A stretch of 41,325 nucleotides of DNA from Bacillota bacterium (GTDB lineage Bacteria > Bacillota > Sulfobacillia > RBS10-35 > Bu92). This document shows positions 28,130 to 38,165 of the stretch, piece after piece. The position numbers were made by a program, and so were the translations under genes. The first letter of the stretch is position 1, and each line of letters opens with the position of its first letter. The DNA lies in assembly GCA_014896375.1 (NCBI GenBank), contig JADBKN010000033.1:1-41325 (forward strand). The letters are read 5' to 3'. The notes beneath the pieces are model-generated. The model had not been told where the DNA came from and ran no database searches. It was given only the letters and a program-made list of their open reading frames with translations.

Positions 28130-29736
28130 GCCAGCGCCCAGCGCAGGACCTGGCCGAAGGTCTTGACGGGCAGGATGGCCACGTCCTTGTACTGCTGGAA
28201 GAGAGCCTGCCAGTTGTCGGCGGGGATGAGCACGGTGCGCGCCCCCGCGCGCCGCGCGGCCTCGATCTTCGCCATGACGCCGCCCACCGGCCGCACGAGA
28301 CCCCGGATGGAGAGCTCGCCCGTCATGGCGACGGACGGGTCGAGCGGCTTCTCGGTGATCGCGGAGTAGACGGCCGCCGCCATCGTCACGCCGGCTGAGG
28401 GCCCGTCGATGGGGATGCCGCCCGGAAAGTTGACGTGGATGTCGTAGTCGCGCGGATCCTGGTCGAGATAGCGGCGCAGGGCCGTGAGCACGTTGTCCAC
28501 GGAGCCGCGCGCCATGCTCTTGCGGCGCACCGTGTGGCCGGGCCGCCCCATCTCCTCCTCCTCGATCACGCCCGTCACCGTCACGCGGCCCTGACCGGGC
28601 TTGGCGGAATGGGCCACGGCCTCGATCTCGATGAGGATGCCGACGTTCGGCCCGGTCACCGCCAGTCCGTGGGCCACGCCCACCTGCGGCCGGTCGCCCA
28701 CGCGCCGGTCCGGGCGCGGCGCGTATTGCCCGGTGTTGACGACCCACTCCACGTCCTCTACCGTAATGCGGTCGCGCCGGTCGGCCATGGCGAGCCCCGC
28801 GGCGATCTGCACCATGTTCACCGCGTCGCGGCCGTTGGCTGCGAATTGGCGGATGACGCGCAGGCCGTCGTCGTCCAGGGGGTAGCCGATCTTCTCCGCG
28901 GCGCGGGCCGCGATGCGGCCGATCTCCTCGGGCGTCAGCGGCCGGAAGAAGATCTCGACGCAGCGGGAGCGGATGGCCGGCGGGATCTCGTCCGGCGTGC
29001 GCGTCGTCGCCCCCACCAGGCGGAAGTCGGCCGGCAGGCCGTTGTCGAACATGTCCTTGATGTGCTTCGGCACGTTCGGATCCTCGGGGCTGTAGTAGGC
29101 GCTCTCAAGGAACACCTTCCGGTCCTCGAGGACCTTCAGGAGCTTATTCATCTGCACGGGGTGCAGCTCGCCGATCTCGTCGAGGAAGAGTACGCCCCCG
29201 TGCGCCTTCGTCACGGCGCCCGGCTTGGGCTGCGGGATGCCCGACATGCCGAGCGGGCCCGCGCCCTGGTAGATCGGGTCGTGCACGGAGCCGATGAGCG
29301 GGTCGGCGATACCGCGCTCGTCAAAGCGCGCCGTGGTGGCGTCGACCTCGACGAACTTGGCGTCCTCCTTGAAGGGCGAGTGCGGGTTGCGCTTGGCCTC
29401 CTCCAGCACGAGGCGCGCCGCCGCCGTCTTGCCGACGCCCGGAGGGCCGTAGATGAGCACGTGCTGCGGGTTGGGGCCGCAGAGCGCGGCGCGCAGCGCC
29501 TTCAACCCCTCCGCCTGGCCGACGATCTCCGCGAAGGAGCTCGGCCGCGTCCGCTCCGCCAGCGGCTCGGTGAGGCTCACGGCGCGCAGCTTCTGCAACC
29601 GTTCGAGCTCCTTCTTGGACTCCCGCTGGACCACGACGCGGCTGCCCTGCTGGCTGCGCAGGAGGTTCCAGAAGTAGAGCCCGATGACGATCGCGAAAAA
29701 CACTTGCACCAGCGTGATCAACGCACCGATGGACAT
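28006..29736 (-). CDS. lonB: ATP-dependent protease LonB
   Basis: LonB is the membrane-anchored Lon of spore-forming Firmicutes, active in the forespore of Bacillus. The 576-residue protein has an N-terminal span (LITLVQVFFAIVIGLYFW), the AAA module with Walker A GPPGVGKTAA and Walker B GGVLFLDEIGEL, an arginine-finger region (IRSRCVEIFF), and a C-terminal protease domain with the catalytic Ser in IPIDGPSAGVTM and Lys in GGVMAKIEAARRAG. The last ~38 residues (after RWALAQEP) are a low-complexity Ala/Pro/Glu tail overlapping the EamA gene. ATG start. No lonA follows, unlike Bacillus. Confidence 0.94.
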   Translation of the reverse strand: MSIGALITLVQVFFAIVIGLYFWNLLRSQQGSRVVVQRESKKELERLQKLRAVSLTEPLAERTRPSSFAEIVGQAEGLKALRAALCGPNPQHVLIYGPPGVGKTAAARLVLEEAKRNPHSPFKEDAKFVEVDATTARFDERGIADPLIGSVHDPIYQGAGPLGMSGIPQPKPGAVTKAHGGVLFLDEIGELHPVQMNKLLKVLEDRKVFLESAYYSPEDPNVPKHIKDMFDNGLPADFRLVGATTRTPDEIPPAIRSRCVEIFFRPLTPEEIGRIAARAAEKIGYPLDDDGLRVIRQFAANGRDAVNMVQIAAGLAMADRRDRITVEDVEWVVNTGQYAPRPDRRVGDRPQVGVAHGLAVTGPNVGILIEIEAVAHSAKPGQGRVTVTGVIEEEEMGRPGHTVRRKSMARGSVDNVLTALRRYLDQDPRDYDIHVNFPGGIPIDGPSAGVTMAAAVYSAITEKPLDPSVAMTGELSIRGLVRPVGGVMAKIEAARRAGARTVLIPADNWQALFQQYKDVAILPVKTFGQVLRWALAQEPASEPGAAYEEPASVAAAAPAAEASAPAAGARPGEAPG

Positions 29737-29867
29737 CGGCGTAACGCCCCCTCACCGTGGGCCTAGTATCCCCACGGCGGGCGCGCGCTCGGGCCGGCGG
29801 CGGGCGGGAAAAGCTCGCAGAAGTGTGGCGGCGGAGCCAGAGGGGCGACGGAGTCCGGAGTGGAGCC

Positions 29868-29895
29868 GGAGGGGCGCCCGCCGGGGCGCCCCTCC
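29868..29895 (-). terminator. Strong hairpin after clpX
   Basis: A perfect 12-base-pair stem GGAGGGGCGCCC/GGGCGCCCCTCC with a 4-base loop, 13 bases after the clpX stop. No T tract follows on the minus strand, so termination would be Rho-assisted or the hairpin serves mRNA stability. Confidence 0.5.
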
Positions 29896-29908
29896 GTGCG
29901 TTGGCCGG

Positions 29909-31165
29909 TCAGGCGGTCTCTTCCTTCTTCCGCTTCTTGAAGATCAGCTTCGGCTCCGTGCGCTCGAGGACCGTGCTCTCCGTGACGACGCACTTCAGCA
30001 CGTCGTTGCGCGAGGGCACGTCGTACATCACGTCCAGCATGATGTCCTCGATGATCGCGCGCAGGCCGCGCGCTCCGGTCTTCCTCTCCAGCGCCTTGCG
30101 CGCGATGGCGCGCAGCGCGGCCGGCTCGAACTCCAGCTCGATGCCGTCGATCTGCAGGAACTTCTGGTACTGCTTCACCAGCGCGTTCTTCGGCTCCGTG
30201 AGGATGCGCACAAGGGCGTCCTCGTCCAGCGCCTCCAGCGTGGCCACGACGGGCAGGCGGCCGATGAACTCCGGGATCAGGCCGAACTTGAGGAGGTCCT
30301 CCGGCATGACCTGCGCGAGGATCTCGCCCACGTCCTTCTGGTCCCGCGTGACGAGCTCCGAGCCGAACCCGATCGTCTTGCGGCCGATGCGCGACTGGAT
30401 GATCTTCTCGAGCCCGTCGAAGGCACCGCCGCAGATGAAGAGGATGTTCGTCGTGTCGATCTGGATGAACTCCTGGTGCGGGTGCTTGCGCCCGCCCTGC
30501 GGCGGCACGCTGGCGATCGTGCCCTCAAGGATCTTGAGCAACGCCTGCTGCACGCCCTCGCCGGAGACGTCGCGCGTGATCGAGGGGTTCTCGGACTTGC
30601 GCGCGATCTTGTCGACCTCGTCGATGTAGACGATGCCGCGCTCCGCCTTCTCGATGTCGTAGTCGGCGGCCTGAATGAGCTTCAGGAGGATGTTCTCCAC
30701 GTCCTCGCCGACATAGCCGGCCTCCGTGAGCGAGGTGGCGTCGGCGATGGCGAAGGGCACGTTCAGGATGCGCGCCAGCGTCTGGGCGAGGAGCGTCTTG
30801 CCGCTGCCCGTCGGGCCGAGGAGCAGGATGTTGCTCTTCTGAAGCTCGACGTCGTCGACCTTGCCGTCGGAGTTCACGCGCTTGTAATGGTTGTAGACAG
30901 CCACGGACAGGATCTTCTTCGCGCGCTCCTGCCCGATGACGTACTGGTCCAGGATCTCCTTGATCTGGCGCGGCTTGGGGATGTCCTTGAGGTCGAGCTC
31001 CGCGTCGTCGTGGAGTTCCTCTTCGATGATGTCCGTGCACAACTCCACGCACTCGTCGCAGATGTAGACACCCGGACCGGCGATCAGGCGCTTCACCTGG
31101 TCCTGATGCTTGCCGCAGAAGGAGCACTTGAGGGGACCCTTTTCGTCGGTGAACTTGTTGAACAA
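29909..31165 (-). CDS. clpX: ClpX, ATPase subunit of ClpXP
   Basis: ClpX unfolds substrates and feeds them to ClpP. The 418-residue protein has the N-terminal zinc finger (CSFCGK...CDECVELC), Walker [11 protein letters not shown], Walker [13 protein letters not shown], the RKH pore region ([10 protein letters not shown]), and the IGF loop for ClpP docking (KTIGFGSE). The C-terminus is a KKRKKEE basic tail. Start TTG 31165 is 11 bases after AGGAGG; GTG 31174 is possible but only two bases from it. clpP precedes it directly. Confidence 0.96.
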   Translation of the reverse strand: MFNKFTDEKGPLKCSFCGKHQDQVKRLIAGPGVYICDECVELCTDIIEEELHDDAELDLKDIPKPRQIKEILDQYVIGQERAKKILSVAVYNHYKRVNSDGKVDDVELQKSNILLLGPTGSGKTLLAQTLARILNVPFAIADATSLTEAGYVGEDVENILLKLIQAADYDIEKAERGIVYIDEVDKIARKSENPSITRDVSGEGVQQALLKILEGTIASVPPQGGRKHPHQEFIQIDTTNILFICGGAFDGLEKIIQSRIGRKTIGFGSELVTRDQKDVGEILAQVMPEDLLKFGLIPEFIGRLPVVATLEALDEDALVRILTEPKNALVKQYQKFLQIDGIELEFEPAALRAIARKALERKTGARGLRAIIEDIMLDVMYDVPSRNDVLKCVVTESTVLERTEPKLIFKKRKKEETA

Positions 31166-31181
31166 CGCCGACACCCCCTCC

Positions 31182-31823
31182 TCATTCGTCCGCCGGCTTG
31201 CGCGGCCTGGTGACATCGTCGATGATGCCGTACGCCTTGGCCTCTTCGGCCGACATCCAGAAGTCCCGGTCCGTGTCCCTCTCCACGCGCTCCAGCGGCT
31301 GGCCCGTGTGGTGCGCGAGGATGCGGTTCAGTCGCTCCCGCAGCTTTAGAATCTCCTCCGCCGCGATCTTGATGTCGGCCGCCTGGCCCTGAAATCCTCC
31401 CCACGGCTGGTGGATCATGATACGCGAGTTCGGCAGGGCGTAGCGCTTGCCCTTCGTGCCGCCGGCCAGCAGCACGGCCGCCATGCTCGCCGCCATGCCC
31501 ACGCAGATCGTGGAGACGTCGGGTTTGATGTACTGCATCGTATCGTAGATCGCGAGGCCGGCGTCAATGGCGCCGCCGGGCGAGTTGATGTAGACCGACA
31601 CGTCGCGCGTGGGATCCTCGGTCTCAAGGAAGAGCAGCTGGGCGACGACGATGTTCGCCACGGTGTCGTCGATGGGCGTGCCGATGAAGACGATGCGGTC
31701 CTTAAGCAGCCGGGAGTAGATGTCGTAGGCGCGCTCGCCGCGGCTCGTCTGCTCCACGACGATCGGGACGAGATGCTGGGCGCGGACCGCGCGCTCCTGC
31801 GGGTCCGGGTCGATCGGCGCCAT
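31182..31823 (-). CDS. clpP: ClpP, proteolytic subunit of ClpXP
   Basis: A 213-residue serine peptidase with the catalytic triad: Ser in [14 protein letters not shown], His in [11 protein letters not shown] and Asp in [16 protein letters not shown]. The N-terminal ~15 residues ([15 protein letters not shown]) extend slightly beyond the usual processing site. ATG with AAGGAGG upstream. It lies between tig and clpX, the classic order. Confidence 0.97.
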   Translation of the reverse strand: MAPIDPDPQERAVRAQHLVPIVVEQTSRGERAYDIYSRLLKDRIVFIGTPIDDTVANIVVAQLLFLETEDPTRDVSVYINSPGGAIDAGLAIYDTMQYIKPDVSTICVGMAASMAAVLLAGGTKGKRYALPNSRIMIHQPWGGFQGQAADIKIAAEEILKLRERLNRILAHHTGQPLERVERDTDRDFWMSAEEAKAYGIIDDVTRPRKPADE

Positions 31824-31846
31824 GGGCTGGACCTCCTTGGCGGCGT

Positions 31847-33187
31847 TCAGGCCGGCTGTCCGGCACCCTCCTCGGGCGCCGCGGCCGCTGCACGCGCGAG
31901 CTCGGCGAGTCGATCCACGGTGCGGCGCACCCGCAAGGATGCGCGCACATCCGCCACATTATCCGGGTTTTGCAGGATCAGGCGGCGCACTTGAGCCGCC
32001 GAGGAACCATAGGAGCGCGCGATGCGCTCCACTTCCTCTCGCAGTTCGTTCTCGCCGACCTCGATGCCCTCGGCCTTGGCCACCGCGTCGAGCACGAGGT
32101 CCGTCTTCACGTCCCGCTCCGCCTGCCGGCGAAGGTCGGCCTCGAGGGCCTCAGGGGTCGTCTCCGACGCCTTCAGGTAGGCTTCCAGGGTCAGCCCCCG
32201 CTCCGCCAGGCGGCGCTCCAGCGAGGCCCGCAACTGCGCCAGCCGGCGCTCCACAAGCGCCTCCGGGAGGTCGACGGACGCCTCCTCCACCACGCGCTCC
32301 ACGAGGCGGTCGCGGAACTCGCGCTCCGCGCGCTCCCGCGCCGAACGCTCGAGGCTATTCTTCAGCTCCGCGCGCAACTCCTCCAGCGAGGCGTAGGGGC
32401 CGGCCTCCCGCGCGAAGTCGTCGTTGAGCTCCGGCAGGCGGCGCTCCTTGATCTCGCGCACGGTGACCGAGAACACGGCCTCCTTGCCGGCGAGCTCGTC
32501 GACCCCGTAATCCTCGGGAAACTTCGCCGGAATGTCCTTCGTCTCGTCGACGCGCATGCCCACGATGCCGTCCTCGATGCCCTCCAGCAGCTGGCCGGCG
32601 CCGATCTCCACCAGGTAACCCTCGGCGGCGCCGCGCTCGATGGGCGTACCGTCCGCGAGCCGCCCCTGGAAGTCGATCACGACGAAGTCTCCCGGCTGCA
32701 CCGGCCGGCCGTCCTCCACGGCCACGAGCTCCGCCCGCTGCTCGCGCAGGCGCTCCAGCGCCTCGTCGACGTCCTCCTCGCTCACCGCCGCCGGCTCCGG
32801 CTCAAGGCGCAGGGAGCGGTAGTCGCCGAGCTGCACCTCGGGCTTCACCAGCACCTCGGCGCGGAAGGCGACGCGGTTCGCGTCGTAGTCCGGTTGAAGG
32901 TCGATCTTCGGCTGGTCGATGGGCTCGATGCCGGTCTCCCGCACGGCCTGCAGGTAGGCGTCGGCCACCATCTCGTCCATGGCCTCGTCCCACAGCGCCG
33001 CCCGCCCCACAAAACGCTCGAAGATGGAGCGCGGCGCCTTCCCCTTGCGGAAGCCGGGGATGGTCACGCGCCGGACGAGGCGACGGTAGGCGCGGTCCAG
33101 GGCGCGGTCGACGACCTCCGGCCCGACTTCGACCTTCAGGGCCACGCGGTGGTTATCCAGGCGTTCGATGGTCGCGTTCAAGCTCAA
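31847..33187 (-). CDS. tig: Trigger factor
   Basis: Trigger factor is the ribosome-bound chaperone and prolyl isomerase. The 446-residue protein has the ribosome-docking loop [13 protein letters not shown] at about 45, an FKBP-type domain (about 160-245; [18 protein letters not shown]), and the helical C-terminal arms. The start is TTG 33187, seven bases after AGGAGG. The gene starts only 24 bases after tRNA-Leu and is probably co-transcribed with it. Confidence 0.95.
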   Translation of the reverse strand: MSLNATIERLDNHRVALKVEVGPEVVDRALDRAYRRLVRRVTIPGFRKGKAPRSIFERFVGRAALWDEAMDEMVADAYLQAVRETGIEPIDQPKIDLQPDYDANRVAFRAEVLVKPEVQLGDYRSLRLEPEPAAVSEEDVDEALERLREQRAELVAVEDGRPVQPGDFVVIDFQGRLADGTPIERGAAEGYLVEIGAGQLLEGIEDGIVGMRVDETKDIPAKFPEDYGVDELAGKEAVFSVTVREIKERRLPELNDDFAREAGPYASLEELRAELKNSLERSARERAEREFRDRLVERVVEEASVDLPEALVERRLAQLRASLERRLAERGLTLEAYLKASETTPEALEADLRRQAERDVKTDLVLDAVAKAEGIEVGENELREEVERIARSYGSSAAQVRRLILQNPDNVADVRASLRVRRTVDRLAELARAAAAAPEEGAGQPA

Positions 33188-33211
33188 GGGGAAACCTCCT
33201 GAAAAATTCGC

Positions 33212-33296
33212 TGGTGCGGGCGGAGAGATTTGAACTCTCACGGGACAAGCCCACTAGATCCTAAGTCTAGCGCGTCTGCCGTTCCGCCACGCCCGC
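33212..33296 (-). tRNA. tRNA-Leu(UAG)
   Basis: An 85-base class II tRNA including an encoded CCA (33212-33214). The acceptor stem is GCGGGCG/CGCCCGC, the anticodon stem CTAGA/TCTAG has loop CTTAGGA (anticodon TAG, reading CTA and related CTN codons), there is a long variable arm, and the T arm has loop TTCAAAT. It precedes tig. Confidence 0.97.
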
Positions 33297-33340
33297 ACGC
33301 AAATCCGCCGCGGCGGCGCGCCGCCCCGCCGGCGTTGACG

Positions 33341-33349
33341 ATGATAGCA
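33341..33349 (-). promoter_or_regulatory. Extended -10 promoter for tRNA-Leu and tig
   Basis: On the minus strand TGCTATCAT, an extended -10 (TGn plus TATCAT), about 45 bases before the tRNA 5' end. No clear -35. Confidence 0.5.
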
Positions 33350-33409
33350 CGCGCGCTGCATGAGCGCACGCCCGCGCGCCAAAGACTAGGCGCGCGAGGA
33401 GGCCAAGAC

Positions 33410-33658
33410 GTGCGACGCCGGCGTGATCTTCAAGTTCAATTGTACAGCGCCACGGGGGATCCGGAGTCGATCCGCGTCAAGGCCTGGCTCTCCGGCCACG
33501 GCGTGCCGTTCAGCGACTACGACATCGGCGTGGAGGACGCGCGCCGCCGCGAGATGCTGGCCATGGGCTTCGACCGGCCGCCGGTGACGGTGATCGGCGC
33601 GCGGCGCATCCAGGGCTACAAGCCTGAGGAGATGGCCGCCGCGCTGGAAGAGGCTTGA
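33410..33658 (+). CDS. Glutaredoxin-fold protein without the active-site cysteines
   Basis: An 82-residue protein. The beginning LQVQLYSATGDPESIRVKAWLSGHG and the PPVTVIGARRIQGYKPEEMAAAL end follow the NrdH/glutaredoxin pattern, including the cis-Pro segment (PVTV) and the final helix. The place of the CxxC redox pair is taken by TGDPES, so it cannot act as a dithiol oxidoreductase. Start GTG 33410 has a perfect AGGAGG seven bases upstream. It lies 100 bases before the cupredoxin gene, same strand. Role unknown: possibly a binding or scaffold protein. Confidence 0.8.
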   Translation: MRRRRDLQVQLYSATGDPESIRVKAWLSGHGVPFSDYDIGVEDARRREMLAMGFDRPPVTVIGARRIQGYKPEEMAAALEEA

Positions 33659-33758
33659 CCGGCCCCTTCAGCGAGGCATGGACGGCCGCACTTCGGCATC
33701 TCCTTTCTCTGGGCGTCCGCGCCGCCCGGCCGGCGCCCAGGGAAGGTGGCGCTGCGCC

Positions 33759-34148
33759 ATGCAGAGACGCGTGTGGATCGGCCTCGCGGCGGCGGCGGCG
33801 CTCCTCGCCGTCGCGCGCTGGCTCGCCCCGGCGCCGGCGCCCGCGCCCGTCCTCGCCCCCGGCGCGAACGTCGTCGAGTTCACGCTCCTCCTCGCCGACG
33901 ACGTCTTCCGGCCGGCCGAGATCACGGTGCAGCGCGGCGAGCGGGTCCGCCTGGTGCTGAAGAACGTCGGCCGGCACACCCATGAATTCGAGCTTGAGGG
34001 TTATAACTTCGAGATCGCCGACATCCGTCCCGGCCAGACGGTGACCGTCGTCTTCACGGCCGACCGCGCCGGGCGCTTCGAGTTCGCCTGTCACGAGCCC
34101 GGCCACTACGAGAAGGGCATGAAGGGCGAGTTCATCGTCCAACCGTGA
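33759..34148 (+). CDS. Membrane-anchored cupredoxin (blue-copper-type)
   Basis: A 129-residue protein with an N-terminal signal anchor (about 5-23), an Ala/Pro linker (PAPAPAPV), and a plastocyanin-like domain. The type 1 copper ligands are all present: His75 in GRHTHEF, and Cys111, His116 and Met121 in CHEPGHYEKGM. It should face outside and carry or store one electron through copper, or act in copper handling; the partner is not visible. ATG 33759 with GGAAGGTGG upstream. Its last 17 bases overlap the convergent M23 gene. Confidence 0.88.
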   Translation: MQRRVWIGLAAAAALLAVARWLAPAPAPAPVLAPGANVVEFTLLLADDVFRPAEITVQRGERVRLVLKNVGRHTHEFELEGYNFEIADIRPGQTVTVVFTADRAGRFEFACHEPGHYEKGMKGEFIVQP

Positions 34149-34866
34149 ACGTCACGGGCTGCGCGTTCCCTCTGGAACCTCCGGGGCCGCCGGCGCGCAA
34201 GAGGGGCAAGGGATCCTTAGGTGTGCCGGCGATGCGGACCTCAAAGTGCAGGTGCGGCCCGGTGGCGTCGCCGGACTGGCCGACGAGCGCCAGCGGCTGG
34301 CCGGCGGCCACAGCCTCCCCCGGCCCCACAAGGATCCGCGAGGCGTGCGCGTAGACGGTCTCCAGCCCAAAGGAGTGGCGCAGGACCACGACTCTCCCGT
34401 AGCCCGGCTCCCAGCCGGCGCGCTCGACGACGCCTGGTGCGGCCGCGCGGATCGTCGTGCCGAGGGGGGCGGCGATGTCGACGCCCTCGTGCATGCGGCC
34501 CCAGCGCGGCCCGAAGGCGGAACTGATCACGCCGCGCAGCGGCCAGAGGAAGACCGGGGCGATGACGCGCGTCCACGAGGCGGCCTGCAGCCCGGCGACC
34601 CCGGCAGCCGTGCCCGCGGCGCCGTCGAGCGGCAGCCACAGTTCCTGACCCACGGCGAGGCGGTCGGGATCCCGCAGGTGGTTGAGCGCGGCGATCGCCG
34701 CCACCGGTACCCCGCTGCGCGCGGCGATACGTGAGAGCGTGTCTCCAGGACGCACGGTGTAGACGCGATAGGCGATCCCGGAGGCGGCATGCGCGGCCGC
34801 CGCCGGCACGAGGGAGAGCATCGCGGCCAGCGCGGCGGCGCGCCCGATTCGGCTGCGCAAACGCAA
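34132..34866 (-). CDS. Secreted LysM-M23 peptidoglycan endopeptidase
   Basis: A 244-residue secreted protein: signal peptide (RLRSRIGRAAALAAML, likely cut after AHA), one LysM domain (YTVRPGDTLSRIAARSG ... LAVGQELWLP) for peptidoglycan binding, and an M23 domain with intact ligands HEGVDIAAP and HLHFEVR. It should cut peptide cross-links in the wall. Start TTG 34866 is seven bases after GGAAGGGG; ATG 34923 would add 19 residues before the signal peptide. Confidence 0.9.
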   Translation of the reverse strand: MRLRSRIGRAAALAAMLSLVPAAAAHAASGIAYRVYTVRPGDTLSRIAARSGVPVAAIAALNHLRDPDRLAVGQELWLPLDGAAGTAAGVAGLQAASWTRVIAPVFLWPLRGVISSAFGPRWGRMHEGVDIAAPLGTTIRAAAPGVVERAGWEPGYGRVVVLRHSFGLETVYAHASRILVGPGEAVAAGQPLALVGQSGDATGPHLHFEVRIAGTPKDPLPLLRAGGPGGSRGNAQPVTFTVGR

Positions 34867-34963
34867 GACCAGTCCCCTTCCCGGTGCACCGCTTCCAGGA
34901 TGCCCCGGGACGGCGGCCGCCATGCGCCCGGCCGCCCCCTTGGCCTCGCGTGCGCGGAGGGCG

Positions 34964-36220
34964 TCAGACCGGGCTGATCTCCTTGCGGATCGACTCAAGG
35001 AACTCCTTGTTGTCCTTCGTCTTCGCGAGGCGCTGCATGAGGAGCTCGAGCGCCTCGTGCGGCTGCATGTTGGCCGTGTAGCGGCGGAAGGCGTAGATCA
35101 CGTCCAGCTCCTCCTGGCTGAGGAGCAGCTCCTCGCGGCGCGTGCCGGAGCGTTTGACGTCGATCGCCGGGAAGAGGCGCCGCTCATAGAGCTTGCGGTC
35201 GAGGTGCAGCTCCATGTTGCCCGTGCCCTTGAACTCCTCATAGATGACGTCGTCCATGCGGCTGCCGGTATCGATCAGCGCCGTGGCGAGGATCGTGATG
35301 CTGCCGCCGTTCTCGATCTTGCGCGCCGCGCCGAAGAAGCGCTTGGGCTTGTAGAGGGAGGCCGGATCGAGGCCGCCGGAGAGCGTGCGGCCGCTCGGCG
35401 GCGTGACGAGGTTGTACGCGCGCGCGAGGCGCGTGATGCTGTCGAGCAGGATGACGACGTCGACGCCGTGCTCCACCAGCCGCTTGGCGCGCTCCAGCAC
35501 CATCTCCGCCAGCTTCACGTGGTTCTCGGGGTGGTTGTCGAAGGTGGAGGCGAGCACCTCGCCCTCCACGGAGCGCTCCATGTCGGTGACTTCCTCGGGG
35601 CGCTCGTCGATGAGGAGCACCATGACCTTGACGTCCGGGTAGTTCCTCGTGATCGCCTTCGCGATCCGCTTGAGGAGCTCCGTCTTGCCGGCCTTCGGCG
35701 GGGAGACGATCAGCCCGCGCTGCCCCTTGCCGATCGGCGCGATGAGGTCGATGATGCGCGTCGACATCTCGATGGGGCTCGTCTCCAGCTTGAAGCGTTC
35801 ATACGGGTGGACCGGCACGAGGGAGTCGAAGGGGATGCGCGTCACGGCCTCTTCCGGCGGGACGCCGTTGACCGCCTCCACCCGCAGGAGGCCGTAGTAG
35901 CGCTCATTCTCTTTAGGCGGGCGCGCCTGGCCGGAGACCAGGTCGCCCGTGCGCAGGTCGAAGCGGCGGATCTGCGAAGGCGAGACGTAGATGTCCTCGT
36001 CGCTCGGCAGGTAGCCGATCGGCCGCAGGAAGCCGAAGCCCTCGGGCATGACCTCGAGGATGCCCTCAGCGAACATGAGGCCGTCCTGTTCCGTCTTCAC
36101 CTTCATGATTTCGAAAATCAGCTCGCGCTTGCGCATATTGCTGAAGCCCGAAATGCCCAGCTCCCGCGCAAGCGAATACAGATCCTGAACCGTCATCGAT
36201 TCAAGCGCGTTGAGATCCAC
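34964..36220 (-). CDS. rho: Transcription termination factor Rho
   Basis: A 418-residue Rho: N-terminal helical domain (about 1-45), RNA-binding OSB domain with GFGFLRP (RNP1-like), and a RecA-like motor with Walker [12 protein letters not shown] and the Q/R-loop parts [13 protein letters not shown]. The N-terminal insertion common in GC-rich actinobacteria is absent. Start GTG 36220 with GGAGGG upstream. Confidence 0.97.
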   Translation of the reverse strand: MDLNALESMTVQDLYSLARELGISGFSNMRKRELIFEIMKVKTEQDGLMFAEGILEVMPEGFGFLRPIGYLPSDEDIYVSPSQIRRFDLRTGDLVSGQARPPKENERYYGLLRVEAVNGVPPEEAVTRIPFDSLVPVHPYERFKLETSPIEMSTRIIDLIAPIGKGQRGLIVSPPKAGKTELLKRIAKAITRNYPDVKVMVLLIDERPEEVTDMERSVEGEVLASTFDNHPENHVKLAEMVLERAKRLVEHGVDVVILLDSITRLARAYNLVTPPSGRTLSGGLDPASLYKPKRFFGAARKIENGGSITILATALIDTGSRMDDVIYEEFKGTGNMELHLDRKLYERRLFPAIDVKRSGTRREELLLSQEELDVIYAFRRYTANMQPHEALELLMQRLAKTKDNKEFLESIRKEISPV

Positions 36221-36292
36221 AGGTTCCCTCCATCGCCTCTTCAGCTTGACTCCGGGCGAAGACGCATTCGGTACGGTCTCGGGGCGTCGATC

Positions 36293-36940
36293 TCAGGAGT
36301 TGAGCTGGCGCCAGTCCGCCATGAAGCGCTCCAGGCCGGCATCCGTGAGCGGGTGGCGGACCAGCTGCCGCAGGGTGTCGAACGGCATCGTGCCGATGTG
36401 CGCGCCGGCCAGCGCGGCTTCCGTGACGTGGCGCGGGTGGCGCAGGCTGGCCGCCAGGACCTTCGTGGCGATGCCGTGTTGATTGTAGAGCCGGACGAGA
36501 TCGCGCACAAGCTGCAAGCCGTCGTGCCCGGCGTCATCCAGTCTGCCCACGAAGGGGCTGACGTACGCGGCGCCGGCGCGCGCGGCGAGGAGACCCTGGT
36601 TGACGGAGAAGACAAGCGTGACGTTCGTCGGCACGCCGGCCTCGGCCAGCCGGCGGCAAGCCGCCAGCCCCTCCCAGGTGCACGGGAGCTTCACGACGAC
36701 GTTCGCGCCGAGCGCGGCCAACTCCCGCCCCTGACGGACCATGCCGTCGGCGTCGCCGGCCGTGACCTCCGCGTTGACCGGGCCGGGCACGAGCGCGCTC
36801 AACTCGCGCACAAAGTTCTCAAAATCACGCCGTCCCTCCCGCGCGACGAGCGTTGGGTTGGTCGTCACGCCGGCGAGGACGCCCCATGCCAGCGCCGTGC
36901 GGATTTCCGTGAGATTGGCGGAATCGAGGAAGAGGAGCAA
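36293..36940 (-). CDS. Transaldolase / fructose-6-phosphate aldolase family (TalC-type)
   Basis: A 215-residue small transaldolase. The signature lines are LDSANLTEI, GVTTNPTLV, NVVVKLPCTWEG with the Schiff-base Lys, [19 protein letters not shown], and YVSPFVGRLDD. Whether it acts as transaldolase or fructose-6-phosphate aldolase cannot be told from sequence. Start TTG 36940, eight bases after GGAGGAGG; ATG 36961 possible. It lies between the lipoprotein gene and rho. Confidence 0.93.
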   Translation of the reverse strand: MLLFLDSANLTEIRTALAWGVLAGVTTNPTLVAREGRRDFENFVRELSALVPGPVNAEVTAGDADGMVRQGRELAALGANVVVKLPCTWEGLAACRRLAEAGVPTNVTLVFSVNQGLLAARAGAAYVSPFVGRLDDAGHDGLQLVRDLVRLYNQHGIATKVLAASLRHPRHVTEAALAGAHIGTMPFDTLRQLVRHPLTDAGLERFMADWRQLNS

Positions 36941-36962
36941 AGGCGGGGCCTCCTCCGGCATT

Positions 36963-38135
36963 CTAGCGCGAGGGGCCGCCGGTCTCAAGGCCCGCCGCCC
37001 GGCCGGAGGCGGCGTCCCAATCCCAGATCCAGGCTGCGCGCGGGCCGATGAGGATGTCACCCCGCGCGGCGAGCACTCTGAGAGGCTTGCCGGCGGCGCT
37101 CCACTGCACGGCCAGCGCCCCCGGCCCGCCGGCCGCGACCGTGCCCGGCACCGCCTGGCCGCGCGCCACGGGCGTGGCCGCGTCCGGGGCGGAAAGCGCC
37201 GTCCACAGGGTGCCCTCCGCGCCGAAGGCCGCTCCGCGCACCACGTATCCCTGCGGCACCGACCAGGCCGCGAGCACGCGGCCGTCCGCCGTGTCCAGCC
37301 GGAGCACCTGGCGCTGGTCGCCGATGCCGATCAGCACCGCCTCGCGCCCGTCGCCGGAGACCACCCACGTGCCCGCTCCGCCATAGGGGAGCTGCCGCTT
37401 CCAAAGGAGTTTGCTGCCGTCGGCCGCGAAGGCGTAGGCGGTGTCGTCCGGCGCGCCGGAGGCCACGAGCAGCGCCGCGCCGTCCGGCGTCACCGCCACG
37501 TGGCGCGCGACGTCCGTCTTCGGTTGGTAGGTCCAGGCCACGTTGCCTTTCGCGTCGAGCCGCGTGAGGCGGTCGGCCGCGTTCACGAGGGCGCTGCCGT
37601 CCCGAGCGAAGGCCACCTCGGCGCCGGAGGCGGCGCGCACCGTCACGATGGCCTCTCCCGTGGCGCCGTCGACGAAGCGCAGGGCCGATCCGTCGTCCAG
37701 CGCCACCACGCGCCCGTCCGGCGAGGCCCACGCGGCCTGCGCGGCAAAGCCCAGCCGCCACACGCGGCCGGACGCGTCATGCGCCTCCGTGGCACCGGAC
37801 CCGCCGGACGAGACGGCCACGATCACCCGGCCGCCGGCGGCGGCCAGCACGCGCCCCGCCGGCAGGCGGAAGCCGTCGCCGCCGTCCCAGGCGAAGCCGC
37901 GCCCCTTGCCGTCGACCGCGATGCGCGGCGAGACGCCGAGCGCCACCGTGGCCCCGTCGGGCAGGTCGAAGGCGGTGTCCGCCTTGAGCGGTTCCGCATC
38001 GAGGCCGCTCAGGGCCCGTTCGGAAAACGAGGGCAGCGGCAGCATCGCCCCCTGCGACGGCTGCGCGCAGCCCGCGGCGGCGAAGAGTAGAAGGGCGAGG
38101 GCGACCGCGGCGGCGATGCGTGGCAAACGATTCAC
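36963..38135 (-). CDS. Lipoprotein with beta-propeller-like repeats
   Basis: A 390-residue secreted lipoprotein: hydrophobic leader ending in the lipobox FAAAGC (Cys about 22), then repeated short beta-strand units such as VLAAAGGRVIVAVSSGG, AAWASPDGRVVALDDGS and HVAVTPDGAALLVAS. These look like PQQ/WD40-type propeller blades. No enzyme motif is visible; a ligand- or protein-binding surface is likely. Start GTG 38135 (GGAG upstream). A TATAAT and a set of direct repeats precede it. Confidence 0.8.
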   Translation of the reverse strand: MNRLPRIAAAVALALLLFAAAGCAQPSQGAMLPLPSFSERALSGLDAEPLKADTAFDLPDGATVALGVSPRIAVDGKGRGFAWDGGDGFRLPAGRVLAAAGGRVIVAVSSGGSGATEAHDASGRVWRLGFAAQAAWASPDGRVVALDDGSALRFVDGATGEAIVTVRAASGAEVAFARDGSALVNAADRLTRLDAKGNVAWTYQPKTDVARHVAVTPDGAALLVASGAPDDTAYAFAADGSKLLWKRQLPYGGAGTWVVSGDGREAVLIGIGDQRQVLRLDTADGRVLAAWSVPQGYVVRGAAFGAEGTLWTALSAPDAATPVARGQAVPGTVAAGGPGALAVQWSAAGKPLRVLAARGDILIGPRAAWIWDWDAASGRAAGLETGGPSR

Positions 38136-38165
38136 CCGGTCTCCATGGGAACACCTGTCAGTGCC

